Shown: positions 15,998 through 26,479, counted from the stretch's first letter. The stretch is 64,000 nt of DNA from Verticiella sediminum (GCF_007558815.1 NZ_VLTJ01000023.1:1-64000); one strand, 5' to 3'. Numbers and translations are program-made. Notes: generated from the letters alone by a model not told the origin.

Positions 15998-16264
15998 TCA
16001 GTGCGGGATGACGCGGTGCACGTCCTGCAGGCGAAAGCGGTAGCGCGTCACCCGGGCGGGCGAGCCCTGCCTCTGAGGTGCGTGTACGTGTTCGCTGGTA
16101 TAGGTCGTCGTGCCGTTCAGCGGTACGACCATGATGACGGTGCTGACGATGGAGTTCGAATCGCGCGGCTTCAGGCTGACGAGATCGCCGATGCGGATTT
16201 CCTGGTGGTGCAAAGCTTCAGATGAAGGGCGCTGGACGAGTTGGTTTGGATAGATGTTCTTCAA
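15998..16264 (-). CDS. Small hypothetical protein between the two csp genes
   Basis: An 88-residue frame from TTG 16264 (no ATG is available near the start). It contains IRIGDLVSLKPRDSNSIVS and a YTSEHVHAPQR segment, and ends RFRLQDVHRVIPH. The pattern of charged and hydrophobic residues suggests a small beta-rich protein. No ribosome site is obvious and no family is recognised, so it may be a chance frame. Confidence 0.4.
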   Translation of the reverse strand: MKNIYPNQLVQRPSSEALHHQEIRIGDLVSLKPRDSNSIVSTVIMVVPLNGTTTYTSEHVHAPQRQGSPARVTRYRFRLQDVHRVIPH

Positions 16265-16610
16265 AAATTACCGTGTTTTCTTATGTGAGTAGACATGGCA
16301 GTGCGAGCGTGCAATCGCGTCCGGATGGAATCGGCTGCACTGAAATCGGTGCTCTACTGGAGAGCGCCAGCTTTGGCGCTGCGCTAAGTACCCATGGCAG
16401 CGACCGGATCTTGAAATTGTAGTAATGAGTCCGGTGCCAACGGCCTGGGCAAGAACGAAATAGTAGTCTCAAAAAGCAGATACGTCAAGGCACTGGGCTG
16501 GCCGGCACATTGCCATGCGCCTGTACCGGCCGTGGCGTTCGAGATGTCGTATCCGCGCCGCAGGTATGCACGGCGGTTCGCCGGCTGGCCCACGGCAGGT
16601 AAATGATTGC
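16265..16610. other. Gene-free stretch upstream of second csp gene
   Basis: No convincing gene on either strand. A hairpin AGCGCCA-GCTT-TGGCGCT (16363-16380) is present but lacks a T-run. The rest holds nothing I can assign before the csp promoter. Confidence 0.5.
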
Positions 16611-16639
16611 TTGACTTGCGCGGTCGGAAGTCCCATAGT
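16611..16639 (+). promoter_or_regulatory. Sigma-70-like promoter of second csp gene
   Basis: TTGACT (16611-16616), 17-bp spacer, CATAGT (16634-16639). Starting about 7 nt downstream, the transcript would carry a leader of roughly 120 nt before ATG 16767. Long structured leaders are a known feature of cspA-type mRNAs, where they act as temperature sensors. Confidence 0.5.
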
Positions 16640-16766
16640 CCCGGGAGATCTTCAAGTGTTGCGATTGCGTTCGATCGTGTGCAATAGGCAGTTCGCCATC
16701 ATTGTCCAAGTGCTTCCTTGATCTTCTCCATTTCGGGCATGGGCCCGCATTCCTCAAGGAACACTC

Positions 16767-16970
16767 ATGGAAACAGGTATCGTCAAGTGGTTTAACGCGG
16801 ACAAAGGGTTCGGCTTCATCGTGCCCGAGAATGGCGGCAAGGACTTGTTTGCGCATTTCTCCGAAATCCAAGGAGACGGCTACAAAGAGCTGCGCGAGAA
16901 CCAACGCGTAAGCTACGTTGCCGGCAATGGCCCGAAGGGCCCGCAAGCGACGAAGATCACGCCGCTGTAA
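16767..16970 (+). CDS. Cold-shock protein, CspA family
   Basis: A 67-residue protein of canonical CspA length, starting [18 protein letters not shown], with RNP1 KGFGFI and RNP2 LFAHF. ATG 16767 follows a CAAGGAAC ribosome site. It is closely similar to the csp at 15567 and lacks that protein's N-terminal extension. It should bind single-stranded RNA/DNA and melt secondary structure; cold induction is likely but not shown. Two hairpins follow. Confidence 0.95.
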   Translation: METGIVKWFNADKGFGFIVPENGGKDLFAHFSEIQGDGYKELRENQRVSYVAGNGPKGPQATKITPL

Positions 16971-17004
16971 GCAGTCGCGCGCTGCCGTTTGGCGGCAGAC
17001 AGCA

Positions 17005-17072
17005 AAGCCCTCTGACGAGGGCTTCGGATTGCAGACGAACCCCACATTTTTCGGAATGTGGGGTTTTGTTTT
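17005..17072 (+). terminator. Tandem hairpin terminators after second csp gene
   Basis: First hairpin AAGCCCTC-TGAC-GAGGGCTT (17005-17024) has no T-run. Second: 11-bp stem AACCCCACATT / AATGTGGGGTT (17038-17048, 17055-17065) followed by TT-G-TTTT, a strong terminator. Confidence 0.8.
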
Positions 17073-17237
17073 GAGGGTCAGGCCCGCTTGACCGCGTCAC
17101 CGCAGAATCGGCCGCCGAACGAGCCGTGATGCGCGTATCGGCATGCATCAGGCCGTGCGGCGTATGGCGTCCGCAGACTTCAAAAGCCCCCGCCAGTCCG
17201 AAAGCCCCGTCAGTCCGCGTATTCACGCGGACTTCGT

Positions 17238-19871
17238 CTATTCGCCCAGCGCCCGTCGCAGATAGCGCGCCGTCACGCTTTCCCGGGCCCGTGCCACCTG
17301 TGCCGGCGTGCCTGCGGCCACGATGTTTCCGCCCGCCTCGCCGGCGCCGGGGCCGACATCGATCACCCAGTCGGCATCCGCGATCACGCGCAGGTTGTGC
17401 TCGACGACCACCACGGTGTTGCCTGCGTCGACCAGCCCGTGCAGTTGCTGCATCAGCCTGCCCACGTCGGCGGCGTGCAGGCCGGTGGTGGGCTCGTCGA
17501 GCACGTACAGGCTGCGGCCGTCCTGGCTGCGCTGCAGTTCCGTGGCCAGCTTGATGCGCTGGGCTTCGCCGCCGGACAGTTCGGTGGCGGGCTGGCCCAG
17601 GCGCAGATAGCCGAGCCCGATGTCGCGCAGCACGGCGAGCGGGCGCCGGATGGCGGGTTCTTCCGTGAAGAAGGCGAGGGCGTCGTCCACGGTCATGGCC
17701 AGCACCTCGGCGATGTTGCGTCCGTTCCAGGTGATCTCCAGGGTCTCGGCGTTGTAGCGGCTGCCATGGCAGGCCGGGCAGGGCGCATACACGCTGGGCA
17801 TGAAGAGCAGTTCCACCTCGACGAAGCCTTCGCCCTCGCAGGTCTCGCAGCGGCCCTGTGCGACGTTGAACGAGAAGCGGCCCGCGTTGTAGTGCCGCTT
17901 GCGGGCCTGCGGCGTGTCGGCGTAGCGTTTGCGCACGTGGTCGAAGAGGCCGGTGTAGGTGGCCAGGTTGGAGCGCGGTGTGCGCCCGATGGGCTTCTGG
18001 TCCACGTTGACGAGGCGGCGGATGGCGTCGGCGCCGTCTGCGATGCGGCCGCCCGTGGGCGCCAGCGCCGGTCCCCAGGCGGGGAGATCCTCGTCGCTCT
18101 CGTCAGGCTCGTGCTGCTGGCCCAGGTGCGCGGTGACCAGCTCGACCAGGGCCTGGCTGACCAGGCTCGACTTGCCGGAGCCGGAGATGCCGGTGACCGC
18201 GGTGAATGCCCCCAGGGGAAAGCGCACGTCGATGCCGCGCAGGTTGTTGCGCTCGATGCCGGTCAGCGCCAGCCAGCCGGCCGGCGCGCGCGGGCGGCGG
18301 CCCGCCTGGGGCGCATCGAACAGATAGCGTGCGGTGACCGACGCGGGCACGTCGCGCAGGCCCGCGGGCGGCCCGCTGTACAGCACCGTGCCGCCGTGCT
18401 GGCCGGCGCCGGGGCCTACGTCCACCAGCCAGTCCGCGCGACGCAGCGTGTCCAGGTCGTGCTCGACCACGAAGACGGTGTTGCCGGCCGCCCGCAGCCG
18501 CTCGAGCGCGGTGTGCAGGGCGGCGCCGTCGGCCGGATGCAGGCCCGCCGAGGGCTCGTCGAGCACATAGACCACACCGAAAAGGTTGGCACGGATCTGC
18601 GTGGCCAGGCGCAGGCGCTGCAGTTCGCCCGGCGACAGTGTGGGCGTGGTGCGGTCCAGCGAGAGATAGCCCAGGCCCAGCGATTCCAGGGTGCCGATGC
18701 GCTCCACCAGGTCATGGGCCAGGCGCTGCGCGGCGATGCGCTTTTCCTCGGACAGGTCCGGGGTGCGGCGTACGTCCGGATTGCCCGCGTGGGTGGACGC
18801 GCCCGCCGCAGCCCGCTGCGCGCGGTCGCGGCGGCGCGCCGCGGCGCTGGGCGCCGGCGTGTCCGCGGGCGCGGCGAAGCGGCCCTCGGCGGCCGGACGC
18901 AGCGCCTGGGCGATGCGTGCCAGCGGCAGGTGGGCCAGCGAGCCGATGTCCAGCCCGGCGAAGGTCACGGCGAGTGCTTCGGGCTTGAGGCGGCGGCCCT
19001 GGCAGGCCGGGCAGGCCGTGCCCGTCATGTAGCGCGACACGCGCTTTTTCATCATCGCGCTCTGGGTGCTCGCGAAGGTGTGCAGCACGTAGCGCCGCGC
19101 GCTCGTGAATGTACCCATATAGCTGGGCTCGCGCTTGCCGCGCAGGGCCTCGGCGGTTTGCGCCGGGCTGAGGCCTGCATAGACAGGCACCGTGGGCTGC
19201 TCCTCGGTGTAGAGGATCCAGTCGCGGTCCTTGCGGGGCAGGTCGCGCCATGGCCGGTCGACGTCATAGCCCAGGGTGACCAGGATGTCGCGCAGGTTCT
19301 GGCCGTGCCAGGCCGGCGGCCAGGCCGCGATGGCGCGCTCGCGGATCGTGAGCGACGGGTCCGGCACCATCGTGGCCTCGGTGGCTTCGTAGACCGAGCC
19401 CAGGCCATGGCAGCGCGGGCAGGCGCCCTGCGGCGTATTGGGCGAGAAATCCTCCGCGTAGAGCATGGGCTGCCCGGCCGGGTAGGTTCCTGCACGCGAA
19501 TACAGCATGCGCAGCAGGCTGGACAGCGTGGTCACGCTGCCCACGGTGGAACGCACGTTGGCGCTGCCGCGCTGCTGCTGCAGCGCCACGGCGGGCGGCA
19601 GCCCGTCGATGGCGTCCACGTCGGGCACGCCGACCTGGTCGATCAGGCGCCGGGCGTACGGCGACAGCGATTCGAGGTAGCGCCGCTGGGCCTCGGCATA
19701 GACGGTGCCGAAGGCGAGCGAGGACTTGCCCGAGCCGGAGACACCCGAAAACGCCACCAGCGCATCGCGCGGGATGTCCACGTCGACATTCTTCAGATTG
19801 TGCTCGCGCGCGCCGCGCACGCGAATGCAGGCATCGGGCTGTAGCGTCCGGGGGAGGGAGGGTTTGGCCAT
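17238..19871 (-). CDS. UvrA2-like ABC ATPase (UvrA paralogue lacking UvrB-binding domain)
   Basis: An 877-residue twin-ATPase. Walker A motifs GVSGSGKSS (N-terminal) and [10 protein letters not shown] (second half), signature motifs [12 protein letters not shown] and [12 protein letters not shown], and zinc-finger cysteines (CPRCHG, CPACQG, CETCEG, CPACHG) are all present. Between the first Walker A and the [10 protein letters not shown] finger the sequence is too short for the UvrB-binding domain of canonical UvrA. That is the mark of class II UvrA (UvrA2, DrrC-like). A Pro/Ala/Arg-rich linker lies before the first signature. Such paralogues are linked to DNA-damage tolerance or drug resistance; it probably does not replace UvrA in excision repair. 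Confidence 0.88.
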   Translation of the reverse strand: MAKPSLPRTLQPDACIRVRGAREHNLKNVDVDIPRDALVAFSGVSGSGKSSLAFGTVYAEAQRRYLESLSPYARRLIDQVGVPDVDAIDGLPPAVALQQQRGSANVRSTVGSVTTLSSLLRMLYSRAGTYPAGQPMLYAEDFSPNTPQGACPRCHGLGSVYEATEATMVPDPSLTIRERAIAAWPPAWHGQNLRDILVTLGYDVDRPWRDLPRKDRDWILYTEEQPTVPVYAGLSPAQTAEALRGKREPSYMGTFTSARRYVLHTFASTQSAMMKKRVSRYMTGTACPACQGRRLKPEALAVTFAGLDIGSLAHLPLARIAQALRPAAEGRFAAPADTPAPSAAARRRDRAQRAAAGASTHAGNPDVRRTPDLSEEKRIAAQRLAHDLVERIGTLESLGLGYLSLDRTTPTLSPGELQRLRLATQIRANLFGVVYVLDEPSAGLHPADGAALHTALERLRAAGNTVFVVEHDLDTLRRADWLVDVGPGAGQHGGTVLYSGPPAGLRDVPASVTARYLFDAPQAGRRPRAPAGWLALTGIERNNLRGIDVRFPLGAFTAVTGISGSGKSSLVSQALVELVTAHLGQQHEPDESDEDLPAWGPALAPTGGRIADGADAIRRLVNVDQKPIGRTPRSNLATYTGLFDHVRKRYADTPQARKRHYNAGRFSFNVAQGRCETCEGEGFVEVELLFMPSVYAPCPACHGSRYNAETLEITWNGRNIAEVLAMTVDDALAFFTEEPAIRRPLAVLRDIGLGYLRLGQPATELSGGEAQRIKLATELQRSQDGRSLYVLDEPTTGLHAADVGRLMQQLHGLVDAGNTVVVVEHNLRVIADADWVIDVGPGAGEAGGNIVAAGTPAQVARARESVTARYLRRALGE

Positions 19872-19948
19872 GCTGCGAGTATCGCCGATCGGCGCGCCGG
19901 TCGATCTGGACGCCGCGCTGGCCGAAGCCTACGCGTGTTCTTCCATGC

Positions 19949-21445
19949 CTAGGCGCGCCGCTTGTCCCTGAATGTGCCGCGCAGCCGCCGCCAGCCGATC
20001 ACCGCGCCGCTGGCCGAGACGACGATGCCGCCCAGGCTGAGCAGGATCAGGATGGCGTCGCGCACCGGGCCGAGGCGCAGCAGCGCCGGCACGTCCCAAC
20101 TGTGCAGGAAGTAGAACAGCCAGCGTCCCGCGCGTTCCGGTTGCGCCAGGCTTTGCGCGACGGCGCCGGTGCGCAGGTCGATGTAGACCCGAGTGTGCGC
20201 CGCATCGTCGAAATCCAGCGCGAGGGCGGGCAGGCCGCGCACGGTGCCGCCGTTCATGGCCTCGGGATGGCGCTGGTAGTAGTAGGCGTCGTAGGCGCCG
20301 AGCAGGGCGGTCCGCGCCGGGGGCGAGTCGAACAGGTGGCGCGCCGCGGGCTCGACCTGTACGGGCTCGAATTGCGTGGCGACACGCAGCCGGCCGCTCG
20401 CGCCCAGCACCAGCCGCGACGCGGCCTGCGCATCGTAGGCCAGCACGTAGGGCACACCGTCCAGGCGCCGCCACTGCAGTTCCACTGGCGCGAAACCGTC
20501 CTTGCGCAAGGCTTGCAGGACGACGTGCGGATCGCCCAGGCCGTCGGGCAGCGCGGCCGGGGCCTCGCCCTCGTACGCCGCCAGGTCGGGCCGAGCGTCA
20601 CCCGGCGAGAACACGCCCACCGGATTCATCGACATCAGCCCGCTGAAGTTCCAGGTGCAGACGATGCCGCCGAAGACCAGGCCGACCCAGTGGTGCCAGT
20701 GCATCCAGGGTTCGCGATAGGGCGAGTGGCCGCCCGATTTGTAACGGCCGCGAAAGCGCCAGCGCCAGATGCCCACGGTCACGCCGCTGACGGCGGTGAG
20801 CGTGCCCATGGCGGAGAGCGCGATGACGATCCACGACCAGGCCGGATCGACCGACGCGGTGCGCAGCGGATAGACCCAGTGCAGCCAGGCGCCGACGTAG
20901 TTCCAGCGTTGCTGCACGAGCGGGGCGTCGAGCACGACCTGGCCGGTGGCCGACGAAATGTACAGGGTGCCGCGCCCGGCGCCTTGCCACGTCACGCGGT
21001 GCAGCGGGCGGTGCGCGTCGAGCCTGCCGGCATGGGTCCAGCGATCTTCCTGCACCGTGCCGGCGTAGTCCAGCCGGGCGCCGGGGAGATGGCTCGCGGC
21101 TTCGGCCAGCGCCTCCTCGGGTGCGACCGGGGCGGCGGGCGAGCCGGTGCGCGCATCGTAAGCGTAGCGATCCGAGGCAACGTAGTACGGCTGGCCGCGG
21201 ATGGAGGTCAGGACCAGCGCGCCGCTGTCCGCGCCGATGGGCAGCGCCTGCAATGGGGCGCAGCAGCCTTGCACCGGCAGTTCGGGCAGCGCGCCCAGCC
21301 GCTCCCAGGGTGTCAGCTTGGGATAGCCGACGAACAGCATGGTGATGCCGCTCACGAACCAGAGCAGCATCAGGATGCAGCCGGCCACGCCGGTCCAGCG
21401 ATGGACGAGGTAGGTCAGGCGTTTGAGTCGGGTGCGCAGGGCCAT
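19949..21445 (-). CDS. PepSY-associated membrane protein (PiuB-like, iron-linked)
   Basis: A 498-residue inner-membrane protein. It opens [17 protein letters not shown] and then a hydrophobic segment to about residue 40; further membrane segments lie near residues 195-220, 240-265 and 460-480. The [13 protein letters not shown] and [11 protein letters not shown] histidines are typical of the PepSY-associated TM helix family, which often accompanies siderophore receptors and may reduce or process ferric-siderophore. ATG 21445 is 14 nt from the receptor's stop. The gene is cotranscribed with the TonB-dependent receptor. Confidence 0.85.
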   Translation of the reverse strand: MALRTRLKRLTYLVHRWTGVAGCILMLLWFVSGITMLFVGYPKLTPWERLGALPELPVQGCCAPLQALPIGADSGALVLTSIRGQPYYVASDRYAYDARTGSPAAPVAPEEALAEAASHLPGARLDYAGTVQEDRWTHAGRLDAHRPLHRVTWQGAGRGTLYISSATGQVVLDAPLVQQRWNYVGAWLHWVYPLRTASVDPAWSWIVIALSAMGTLTAVSGVTVGIWRWRFRGRYKSGGHSPYREPWMHWHHWVGLVFGGIVCTWNFSGLMSMNPVGVFSPGDARPDLAAYEGEAPAALPDGLGDPHVVLQALRKDGFAPVELQWRRLDGVPYVLAYDAQAASRLVLGASGRLRVATQFEPVQVEPAARHLFDSPPARTALLGAYDAYYYQRHPEAMNGGTVRGLPALALDFDDAAHTRVYIDLRTGAVAQSLAQPERAGRWLFYFLHSWDVPALLRLGPVRDAILILLSLGGIVVSASGAVIGWRRLRGTFRDKRRA

Positions 21446-21459
21446 GGTCGCAGCGCCGG

Positions 21460-23610
21460 TCAGTAGCGGTGGTTCAGGGTCAGCTCGAAGCGCCGCCCCG
21501 GTCCGTACAGCCACTGCGTGTCGGTATAGTACGCGGTGGTGAAGTAGGCGCGGTCCAGGACGTTGTAGCCGCGCGCGGTGATCGCCGTGCCGCGGTTCAG
21601 GTCCCAGCGCAGCGCGAGATCCAGCGTGGTGTAGGACGGCAGCTCGACGGTGTTGGCGTTGTCCGCATAGCGCTTGCCCACATGGCGCAAGCCGCCCATC
21701 GCTGTCCAGCCGGGCTGGAAGTTCCAGCTCAGCCAGACGTTGGCCAGGCGTTCGGGCACATTGGGCGGCACATTGCCGCTGCGCGAGACGGCGCCGCCGC
21801 CGCTGGCTTCGATGAAGTCGTCGTAGCGGGCGCGCAAGGCGGTGGCGTTCGCCTCGATCGACCAGCCTTGGCCCAAAGCAAGGCTGGCACTGGCCTCGAT
21901 GCCGCGGGAGGATTGCTCGCCGACCTGCACGCGCAGGTCCGGATCGGCGGCGTCGCGGGTGAGCAGGCCGGACTTGCGGATGCGATAGGCGGCCAGCGTC
22001 CACTCGCCGCGCCCTTGCCAGAAGGCCTGCTTCAGGCCCACTTCCACCTGCCTGCCCTTGGCCAGGTCGAAGTCCGCATTGGCGGGGCCGAGCATGAGCA
22101 GCCCGCTCACCGGGTCCGCGGCTGCGGCGTATTGCGCATACACCGAGAGGTCCGGGCCGAGGTCGTAGACCGTGCCCAGGCGCCAGCCGACGTCGGAATA
22201 GGTCTTGCGCAGCGCGCGCGTGCCGGCGATCAGATCGTCCCGGGTTACGCGGGCATGATCGTAGCGGATGCCGCCGACGACAGACCAGCGCTCGGTGAAG
22301 GCGATGCGGTCTTCCATGAACAGGGAGAACTGATGGGCCCGGTTGCGGTAGCGCGGAATGGTCGGGATGTCGCTCCGGAAGTCGCCCGGGTCGACATCGT
22401 ACGGATCGACCGGGCCGGAGCTGCCGGTGTAGGTATTGTTGGTGTGCTCGAAGCGCGCGGTGTTGAGGTCGAAACCCAGCGAGAACGTGTTGCCGATGCC
22501 GCCCCAGCGCTGCGTGAGGCTCGCGTCGGTGGTCAGGCCCGTTTGCTTCTGATCGTGCGAAATCGCCGTGTTGTCCGAGCGGTCGATCAGCCCCGTACCG
22601 GGGTTGTGGACGTAGCGCTCGGCGTTGCGCCAGTCGCGCTGGCTGGCGACGTGGTAGAGGCGGCTGCGCACGCTGGTGTCGGCGTTCGGCGTCCAGACCG
22701 CGTCGAGCTGTGTCCACTGGTCCCGAAAACGCATGAAGGCGTCCTCGACGTTGTAGTTCTTCTCGCGCAGGGCGTCGCGTTGCTCGCCGTCCACCAGCGG
22801 GGTGCCGAAGTAGCGCATCGGCCGCTGGTAGCCGTAGGCGTGGCTCAGGGTGAGGTTCAGATCCGGCGTGGTGTCCCAGCGCAGTGCGCCGGAGAAGGTG
22901 GCATCGCCGTTGTTGCCGCGCTCGACCCAGCCGCCGCTGTCGTTGCCGCTCAGATCGAGCCGATACGACAGGTCCTTGCCGAGCGCGCCGCCGCTGCCCA
23001 GGCCCAGGCGGGCGGTGTTGCGGGTGCCGATGGTGGCCTGGACCTCGTTCTCGATGGCGCCGCGCGTGGGCTTCTTTGGCACGATGTCGACCACGCCGCC
23101 GATGGCCCCGTCGCCATGGATCACCGAGGCCGGGCCGCGCAGCACCTCGATGCGCTCGACCGACCAGGTGTCGAAGGGAAAAGTCACGCCCACGCCGCCG
23201 TACTGGCGCAGGCCGTCGTACAGCCGCATCACCGAGCCGCTGTCGGTAAAGCCCCGCACGGACAGTGAACTCAGCCCGTTGCCGGGGTGGCCCATGGCCG
23301 AGAAACCGGTGGCCCGGGTGAGCGCGTCGGACACGTTGGCGTCGCCGCGCTCCTCCAGTTGATCGCGGGTGATGGTTTCCACGCTGGCGGGCGTCTGCCG
23401 GGCGGTGAGGCCGAGGTTGGAGCCGACCGAGGCGGGCGCATCGAGCGTGGCGGATTGGCTGCCGGTGACGACGATCGGTGCCAGGGTCGCGGCAGGCTGG
23501 GCCAGGGCGGCGGCGGGCGCCAGGCCCAGGGCAAGCGGCAGGCTTGCGGCGCAAACGAACAGACGGCCAAGGCGGGGCGAGGCTGCGCTGGCCTCGTGGC
23601 ATGCGGACAT
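21460..23610 (-). CDS. TonB-dependent outer-membrane receptor (siderophore type)
   Basis: A 716-residue receptor. GAGGAG lies just upstream of ATG 23610. A signal peptide spans about residues 1-38 (ALGLAPAAALAQ), followed by a TonB-box-like PIVVTGSQ, a plug with LEERGDANVSDAL and VERIEVLRGPASV motifs, and a 22-strand barrel ending in a terminal aromatic (LNHRY). It should import an iron chelate, with the PepSY gene directly downstream. The actual ligand cannot be told. Confidence 0.9.
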   Translation of the reverse strand: MSACHEASAASPRLGRLFVCAASLPLALGLAPAAALAQPAATLAPIVVTGSQSATLDAPASVGSNLGLTARQTPASVETITRDQLEERGDANVSDALTRATGFSAMGHPGNGLSSLSVRGFTDSGSVMRLYDGLRQYGGVGVTFPFDTWSVERIEVLRGPASVIHGDGAIGGVVDIVPKKPTRGAIENEVQATIGTRNTARLGLGSGGALGKDLSYRLDLSGNDSGGWVERGNNGDATFSGALRWDTTPDLNLTLSHAYGYQRPMRYFGTPLVDGEQRDALREKNYNVEDAFMRFRDQWTQLDAVWTPNADTSVRSRLYHVASQRDWRNAERYVHNPGTGLIDRSDNTAISHDQKQTGLTTDASLTQRWGGIGNTFSLGFDLNTARFEHTNNTYTGSSGPVDPYDVDPGDFRSDIPTIPRYRNRAHQFSLFMEDRIAFTERWSVVGGIRYDHARVTRDDLIAGTRALRKTYSDVGWRLGTVYDLGPDLSVYAQYAAAADPVSGLLMLGPANADFDLAKGRQVEVGLKQAFWQGRGEWTLAAYRIRKSGLLTRDAADPDLRVQVGEQSSRGIEASASLALGQGWSIEANATALRARYDDFIEASGGGAVSRSGNVPPNVPERLANVWLSWNFQPGWTAMGGLRHVGKRYADNANTVELPSYTTLDLALRWDLNRGTAITARGYNVLDRAYFTTAYYTDTQWLYGPGRRFELTLNHRY

Positions 23611-23669
23611 GAAAAAACTCCTCGCGGATTGTCGTGCGGCCCGCGGCGACATGGCGCGGGCCGGGAAGA

Positions 23670-24080
23670 TCAAACGAGGAGCGAGGGCGGGGCGCGCGAG
23701 CCCAGCGGCGGGCCGGTGGCGGGCAGCGCCGGCAGCGCGCGATGCGCCGGCGGCACGACGGCGATGAGGGCGAACGCAACCCGCACGGGCTGCAGGTCGG
23801 CATCGGGCGTGAGTGTCTGCAGGGCGAGCAGACCGAAGGGACAGGCGGTGCCCAGGCCGCCATCGTCGTCGTCCGCGTCGTGGACCTTGGCGCTCGCCCA
23901 GCCGGGCAGGCTCTGACCGGAGCACAAGGACAGCACGAGCTGTCCGTCCGGGCCCTGCGCGCTCGGCATGAAGCCGGCGGGCAATGCGAATCGGCCGAGC
24001 AGCGTCAACAGGACCAGGCAGGCAACGAGCCGCCAGATCGAGGATTGCCGTAACGAGAGATGCACTTGGCAAAGATTCAC
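23670..24080 (-). CDS. DUF2946-type protein upstream of receptor
   Basis: A small protein (136 residues from GTG 24080). A hydrophobic segment RLVACLVLLTLLGRFALPAG is followed by FMPSAQGPDGQ, a CSGQ and a CPFGLLAL motif, and a GPPLGSRAPP end: the usual DUF2946 pattern. DUF2946 genes sit beside TonB-dependent receptors for metals (iron, copper). The start is uncertain, since the frame is open to 24146 and no ribosome site stands out. It is separated from the receptor by 59 nt and read in the same direction. Confidence 0.7.
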   Translation of the reverse strand: MNLCQVHLSLRQSSIWRLVACLVLLTLLGRFALPAGFMPSAQGPDGQLVLSLCSGQSLPGWASAKVHDADDDDGGLGTACPFGLLALQTLTPDADLQPVRVAFALIAVVPPAHRALPALPATGPPLGSRAPPSLLV

Positions 24081-24263
24081 GGACGGCAGTCTACGCCGCG
24101 ACGCCGGGCTTGGGAACTGGGGCGAAATGTCCCAGCGGGCGTCCATGCGCCGCCGGGCGGGGCGGCGTGGCCATCTGCCGGTGCCGGCGCGATGGCTGGG
24201 CTCCGCGCAGGCACCCGAGGGCGGGCGGCCAGGGATGCCGCCCGGTGCCCGGCAACGCGTGGG

Positions 24264-25337
24264 TCAGCGCGGGGGCTCGCCCGCATGGGCACGCCGCAAC
24301 AGCCCCCTCAACGCCTCGGCCTGAAGCGCGCGCGGATTCGGGTACTGGTTGCGCAGGGCCAGTTCGCAGACCCGATCCAGATCGCTTTCGCTCAGCCCGA
24401 GCTGGCGCAGCGAGGTCGGCGCGCCGTGCTCGCGCGCCAGCCGGTACAGGCCCAGAGGGGCGTCGTCGGCGCCGATGGCGCGCGCGATCCGCGCCATGGC
24501 TTCCGGCGCCTCGGACGCGTTGTAGGCCAGCGCGTGGGGCAGGATGACGGTGTGCGCCTCGGCATGCGGTAGATTGAAGCTGCCGCCCAGGGTGTGGCAG
24601 AGCTTGTGATGCAGGGCCATGCCGACCGCGCCCAGCGTGGCCCCGGACAGCCAGGCGCCGTACAGCGCGTCCGAGCGTGCCTGGACCGCCGCGGCATCCG
24701 TGGCTGCGCCGCGGGCAAGTGCGGGAATGGCCGAAGCCAGCGCGCGTATCCCTTCCTCGGCCATCAGGCTGGTCACCGGGTTCGCGTCCGCCGCGTACAA
24801 GGCTTCGGCGGCATGGGCCATGGCATTGAAGGCGCTGGTCACACTGAGCGCTGCGGGCAGGCCATAGGTGAGTTCGGCATCGTAGATCACCGTGCGCGGC
24901 AGCACCCGCGCAGATTGCCCGGTCGTCTTCACGCCGTCGCGCGTGATCCCGTAGACCGGCGTCATTTCCGAGCCGGCGTAGGTGCTCGGCACGGCCAGGA
25001 TCGGCAGCCCGGTCTGCAGGGCGAGCGCCTTGGCGAGGCCGACGGTGGAGCCGCCCCCGAGGGCGATCAGACCGTCGGCGGCAGCCGCATCGAGCTGTGC
25101 GCGAGCGCTGGCCACGACCTCGACCGGAACGTGCATGACGGCGCCGTCGAAAACCCCGGCGACGTGGCTTGCGCCGAGGAGCGCCACCGCCTGCTCGACC
25201 CGCGCTGCCTGGCTGGGCGTGGATACCAGCAGGGCGCGCCGCATGCCGAGCGCTGCCGCTTCCTGCGCGAGCGTGGTGTAGCGGCCCGCGCCGAACACCA
25301 CGCGCTGGGCGCGCTGGACGTAGGTGAAGGCTTTCAT
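24264..25337 (-). CDS. Maleylacetate reductase-like iron-type alcohol dehydrogenase
   Basis: A 357-residue protein. The NAD-binding GGGSTVGLAKA motif and the PSTYAGSEMTPVYG segment are characteristic of maleylacetate reductase, and HKLCHTLGGSFNLPHAEAH carries the family's metal-site histidines. The reaction would be NAD(P)H reduction of maleylacetate to 3-oxoadipate in (chloro)aromatic or resorcinol breakdown. ATG 25337 overlaps the stop of the Bug gene (ATGA), so the pair is coupled. No ring-cleavage dioxygenase is in the window. Confidence 0.85.
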   Translation of the reverse strand: MKAFTYVQRAQRVVFGAGRYTTLAQEAAALGMRRALLVSTPSQAARVEQAVALLGASHVAGVFDGAVMHVPVEVVASARAQLDAAAADGLIALGGGSTVGLAKALALQTGLPILAVPSTYAGSEMTPVYGITRDGVKTTGQSARVLPRTVIYDAELTYGLPAALSVTSAFNAMAHAAEALYAADANPVTSLMAEEGIRALASAIPALARGAATDAAAVQARSDALYGAWLSGATLGAVGMALHHKLCHTLGGSFNLPHAEAHTVILPHALAYNASEAPEAMARIARAIGADDAPLGLYRLAREHGAPTSLRQLGLSESDLDRVCELALRNQYPNPRALQAEALRGLLRRAHAGEPPR

Positions 25338-26290
25338 TGCGTCACGATGTTGCGTTCGCGTATGAGCGCGCCCCAACGTTCGGACTCCTCGCCGTACAGA
25401 CGGTCCATGTCGGCGGGCCCGCCGGCGACCACCTCGAAGCCGCGCTCGCCCAGGCGCTTGGCCACCACCGGATCCTCCAGCGTGGCCTGGACCTTCTGCG
25501 CGAGGGTCTGCAGCACATCCGACGGGGTGGCCGCGGGCGCGATCATGCCGACCCAGGAATACACCTGCAGGCCGGGATAGTGCTCGGCAAGCGCCGGCGT
25601 GTCGGGCAGCGCGGGGCTGCGCTCGGTCGAGGTCACGGCCAGGGCGCGCAGCTTGCCGCCCTGGATGCCCGGCAGGACCAGCGGCAGGCTGGCGATCATC
25701 GAATCCACGTGGCCGCCCATCAGATCGGTGATCGCAGGGCCGCCGCCCTTGTACGGAATGTGCATGCCGCGCGTGCCGGCGGTCTGGTGGAACAGTTCTG
25801 CGGCCAGGTGATTGGAGCTGCCCGGGCCGACCGAGGCGTAGCTGACGTCGCGGCCCTGCTTGGCGGCTTCGACATAGTCCTGCAGGGTGCGATAGGGCGA
25901 TTCGGCCGGCACGGCCAGCACCATGGGCGAGCGCACCATGTACGACACGCCGGTCAAGCCGCTCTGTGCGTACGGCAGCTTGGGATAGACGTGCTGCTCG
26001 GTGGCGTAGGAGTCGAACACCATGGCCACCGTATAGCCGTCCGGGTTGGCCTTGGCGACCGTGGCAGTGCCGATGGTGCCACCCGCGCCGCCGCGGTTCT
26101 CGATGATCACGGTCTGGCCGAACTTGTCGCGCAGGACGTCCTGGACCTGGCGCGCGACGTTGTCCACGGTGCCGCCCGCGGCAAAGGGAACGACGATGGC
26201 CAGCGGTTTGCCGGGATAGGCGTCGGCCAGGGCCGGCGCGTGCGCACCGATGGCGAAGGCGGCTGCTGCCGCGATCCAGGACATTTTCAT
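25334..26290 (-). CDS. Bug/TctC family periplasmic solute-binding protein
   Basis: A 318-residue protein with a signal peptide (MKMSWIAAAAAFAIG, cleavage near ALA-DAYPGK). Bug-family landmarks: PLAIVVPFAAGGTVDNVARQ, IIENRGGAGGTIGT, HIPYKGGGPAITDLMGGHVD and LRALAVTSTERSPALPD. These bind carboxylates in the periplasm. No TctA/TctB membrane subunits are nearby, so it is an orphan binding protein. Its coupling to the reductase suggests an aromatic acid or a breakdown product as ligand. It is divergent from a LysR regulator. Confidence 0.92.
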   Translation of the reverse strand: MKMSWIAAAAAFAIGAHAPALADAYPGKPLAIVVPFAAGGTVDNVARQVQDVLRDKFGQTVIIENRGGAGGTIGTATVAKANPDGYTVAMVFDSYATEQHVYPKLPYAQSGLTGVSYMVRSPMVLAVPAESPYRTLQDYVEAAKQGRDVSYASVGPGSSNHLAAELFHQTAGTRGMHIPYKGGGPAITDLMGGHVDSMIASLPLVLPGIQGGKLRALAVTSTERSPALPDTPALAEHYPGLQVYSWVGMIAPAATPSDVLQTLAQKVQATLEDPVVAKRLGERGFEVVAGGPADMDRLYGEESERWGALIRERNIVTQ

Positions 26291-26312
26291 GAAGTCTCCT
26301 TGTCTATTGGTT

Positions 26313-26329
26313 TTTGCATATGGCGCAAA
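26313..26329. promoter_or_regulatory. LysR-type operator (T-N11-A) between Bug gene and LysR gene
   Basis: TTTGC-ATATGGC-GCAAA, an inverted repeat with a T-N11-A core, the classic LysR recognition layout. It lies 22 nt upstream of the Bug start and in the divergent spacer. The same 5-7-5 geometry occurs at 58513-58529. Confidence 0.55.
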
Positions 26330-26479
26330 GCTCGCCGGCTTGCCCTGGCGAGCCTGTCGCCTGGAAGCCGGACGTTGCCACGTCGATTGGCGATTTTTCT
26401 CAGGTCCGCCGATGCTATGCTTGCGCTATCACGAGAACAAGCAGGCGAGCCGCGAAACGCTTTTGCGACGGATGCATAG

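Noticed and set aside
19949-23863. Single 1304-residue protein spanning the PepSY and receptor genes
   Set aside because: The reading frame before 21445 is antisense-like filler that runs out of frame with the real TonB receptor.
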